Shown piece after piece: positions 62,381 to 64,000 of a stretch of 64,000 bases of DNA. Location: positions 7,492,001-7,556,000 of the forward strand of contig NZ_CP071090.1 of the NCBI RefSeq assembly GCF_017301735.1, in the 5' to 3' direction. The notes below the pieces were generated by a model. It searched no databases. It saw nothing but the letters and a program-made list of their open reading frames with translations, and was not told the origin of the DNA. A program made the position numbers and the translations under genes. Every line of letters begins with the position of its first letter. Within the stretch, counting starts at the first letter, position 1. The DNA comes from Pyxidicoccus parkwaysis (lineage in GTDB: Bacteria; Myxococcota; Myxococcia; Myxococcales; Myxococcaceae).

Positions 62381-63016
62381 TCAATCGCGCGCACCCCGGA
62401 CGGCGTCGGCCAGTTCTCGTACGGGCGACAGCAATCCGTACATCTCGAGGGTGGTGCGGGGGACGGCAATCACCTCCGCCGTCAGGACGCCGTTCTCGAT
62501 GGAGAAGGTCTCGAAGACGCGGGCCAGGTTCAGCAGGGGCCGCCGCATGCTCGCGCTGAGGAGGACGGCGCGGGCCCTGGGAGTGACGTTCCTCAGGTCC
62601 AGCGCGTCATCGAGACTTTCATCGCCAATCTCCTCGTCCTTCACTCCGAACAGCTTGAGGAACTTGTCGCCCACCTTCTCGGGCCGGATGGTCACCTCGC
62701 GAGGAAAGCCGTCACCCAGCTCGTGCCGGATGATGGTGACGATGTGGAACGTCTTGCCCTGGCCCCGGTGCTCGGTCTCCAGGGTGAACGACCGACCGGC
62801 GTGGCGGCCTTTCATCTCCAGCGTCCCCGCGGAGTACATGAACCCGGGCCTCGCCATGAACGACCAGCCGCGAGTGGTTGCGAAGTCCTGCCACGTCTGG
62901 AGTTGCTGATTCCAGTGCCGCCAGCGGACGTAGCCGATGAGGCTTGCGACCCCAAGGCCGACTCCGAAGACGCTGGCGAAGATGCCAATCTGTATCCCGG
63001 TCATTCCCGTGAGCAT
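62381..63016 (-). CDS. Single-helix membrane protein of unknown function
   Basis: The ATG at 63016 gives 211 residues (an ATG at 63004 is nearly as good). A membrane helix (IQIGIFASVFGVGLGVASLI) is followed by a Trp-rich start (WRHWNQQLQTWQDFATTRGW) and a soluble beta-rich domain (RSFTLETEHRGQGKTFHIVT, VTIRPEKVGDKFLKLFG, LTAEVIAVPRTTLEMYG). Upstream codons are Arg/Gly/Pro-rich and not likely translated. A relic of a paralogue lies at 44325-44420. The family is not recognised. Confidence 0.75.
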   Translation of the reverse strand: MLTGMTGIQIGIFASVFGVGLGVASLIGYVRWRHWNQQLQTWQDFATTRGWSFMARPGFMYSAGTLEMKGRHAGRSFTLETEHRGQGKTFHIVTIIRHELGDGFPREVTIRPEKVGDKFLKLFGVKDEEIGDESLDDALDLRNVTPRARAVLLSASMRRPLLNLARVFETFSIENGVLTAEVIAVPRTTLEMYGLLSPVRELADAVRGARD

Positions 63017-63101
63017 CCCTGCTCGGCCCGTATCAGCCAACCCCTTCCGCATGCGAGGGCCACTCCAAGTGGGCGCTGGCCCCGCTCCGCGGTACGGAGG
63101 G

Positions 63102-63275
63102 TCAAGGCTGCCGCGTCGGCGGCCGCCCCTCGAAGTAGCGATACGCCGCATACCGCGCCTTCGCGGCGGTATCCGAATCCACAAACCCCAGCTCCCCGTG
63201 CCGGAAATGCCTTTGCCCTCCGGCACACGCCGTCAGCAGGGCGCAGGCCCCCCAGGGACTCGTCACGGGACGCAT
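63102..63275 (-). CDS. Very small putative lipoprotein
   Basis: The ATG at 63275 gives 57 residues with a short signal ending in ALLTAC, fitting a lipobox. The mature 40 residues (GGQRHFRHGELGFVDSDTAA, then RYAAYRYFEGRPPTRQP) look like genuine protein. It sits between the DrmC-like gene and the membrane protein gene on the same strand. The function is unknown. Confidence 0.55.
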   Translation of the reverse strand: MRPVTSPWGACALLTACAGGQRHFRHGELGFVDSDTAAKARYAAYRYFEGRPPTRQP

Positions 63276-63305
63276 GCACTGGACTCTATCTGGCGCCATG
63301 CCGAA

Positions 63306-64000
63306 TCAGGCGACCCGTGAGAACCACTCCCCCGTGGAGAACTGGGCCTCCAGCACCGCGGCCAGGTGCGTGTCCTCCAGCAACACGCCCACTTCGATGT
63401 TCCGTGTCTGTCCCCGGTCCGTGAAGTTCGCGGACGTCACGAAGACCCACCGTGCGTCCACCACGACGCATTTCGCATGCAGGCTGGCGAAGACACCCCT
63501 CCTGGGTGAGAAGCCGTGGCACTCCGGAAAGGGCGGACCGAAGGGCCAGTGCTCCCGCAGGAACGCCGAGGCCACCGGTGCGCTCGCATAGAGCCTGCAA
63601 CTCACGCCTCGCTGAAGGGCTTCGTGCAGCGGCCCCAACACGTCCGCCGCGTGGTCGAACGCGAACCCGGCCACCAGCACCGTGCTCGTGGCCTTGTGGA
63701 ACAGGTCCGCCAGCACCACCGCCGTGTCGCGAGCGCCGCTCCAGCGGGTCTCCGGCCCCGTCCAGACCAACTCCGGCCGCCGGGCACCCGCGCGCCGCTC
63801 CACGAGCACCGTGTCCAGCAGCACCAGCGCTCCCTCCCGTCCCAGCGCGTTCAACGCCGCGACCTCCCCCGTCAGCCGCTCCAGCCCCTCTCCCTGGAGC
63901 GCCAGTCGGGACAACGGAAACCCGAGCCGCCGCGTGCCCACCACGGCCCTCAGCCGCTCCAGGTCCAGCGTCGCCACGCCGCTCAGGTCCACGGCGTCTT
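63306..64000 (-). CDS. drmC: Phospholipase D-like protein, DrmC-like (5' partial)
   Basis: The frame is open from its stop at 63306 to the window edge; a GTG at 63992 exists, but the frame continues to 64000, so a few N-terminal residues may be missing. At least 228 residues are seen. The N-terminal part is helical, then PELVWTGPETR, a DISARM DrmC-like phrase, followed by DLFHKATSTVLVAGFAFDHA. One HKD motif is present (LHAKCVVVD, then SANFTDRGQTRNIEVGVLL), so the enzyme would dimerise to form its site. DrmC is the PLD member of DISARM anti-phage systems. As the gene is on the minus strand, its operon partners (drmA, drmB and a methyltransferase) should lie right of the window. The alternative is an unlinked PLD-like nuclease. 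Confidence 0.75.
   Translation of the reverse strand, partial: DAVDLSGVATLDLERLRAVVGTRRLGFPLSRLALQGEGLERLTGEVAALNALGREGALVLLDTVLVERRAGARRPELVWTGPETRWSGARDTAVVLADLFHKATSTVLVAGFAFDHAADVLGPLHEALQRGVSCRLYASAPVASAFLREHWPFGPPFPECHGFSPRRGVFASLHAKCVVVDARWVFVTSANFTDRGQTRNIEVGVLLEDTHLAAVLEAQFSTGEWFSRVA

Overview
The window is GC-rich, tightly packed and full of secreted proteins and lipoproteins. Together with a MYXO-CTERM-type anchor (end of the 44454-48032 gene), PDAG-rich lipoprotein linkers and an HRDIN-type Ser/Thr kinase, this points to a myxobacterium, most likely Myxococcaceae. No rRNA, tRNA or CRISPR array was found.

Layout. 1-5.5 kb is an accessory patch: a TIR-transmembrane-WD40 protein, a convergent three-helix membrane protein with a possible TIR-like tail, a truncated VOC gene and a small Cas2/VapD-like protein. 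5.6-14.6 kb carries mainly exported proteins: a repeat-rich lipoprotein, an acidic-repeat secreted protein, small lipoproteins and an M4 metalloprotease with two PPC domains. 14.7-29.7 kb looks like stable chromosome: a long helical exported protein, an orphan propeller histidine kinase, a cysteine hydrolase, an outer-membrane barrel protein, a membrane Ser/Thr kinase, a zincin lipoprotein, a POT peptide transporter and a Spo0M-HEAT protein. 30-40.4 kb holds small exported proteins, a TetR/acyl-CoA desaturase divergon with two operator palindromes, a HlyIII protein, an AraC/SDR divergon, a TMEM175 channel and a DUF2252 protein.

40.7-54.1 kb is shaped by a segmental duplication. A MarR / SAM-methyltransferase / BTAD-ATPase unit is present almost whole at 51.0-54.0 kb, although its BTAD gene carries two frameshifts. 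A partial, internally deleted direct copy lies at 40.8-42.3 kb. The two methyltransferase genes are nearly identical. Between the copies lie two divergent secreted proteins built from related propeller-like repeats, a secreted protein with a calcium-loop motif, and an SDR gene divergent from marR.

54.3-64 kb has two LuxR-type regulators, a receiver-PAS protein, a YjzC-like protein, an AT-richer immigrant gene for a TIR-like nucleotide-binding protein, a vWA/thrombospondin-3/P-domain secreted protein and several lipoproteins. At the right edge is the C-terminal part of a phospholipase-D-like protein resembling DrmC of the DISARM anti-phage system. If that is right, the rest of the DISARM operon should lie just beyond position 64000.

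The most promising leads for new biology are the signalling or defence candidates (TIR-WD40 with its membrane partner, the TIR-like gene at 57.3 kb, the DrmC-like gene) and the recent duplication around the methyltransferase. All function calls are from reading sequence motifs only; no database search was run.
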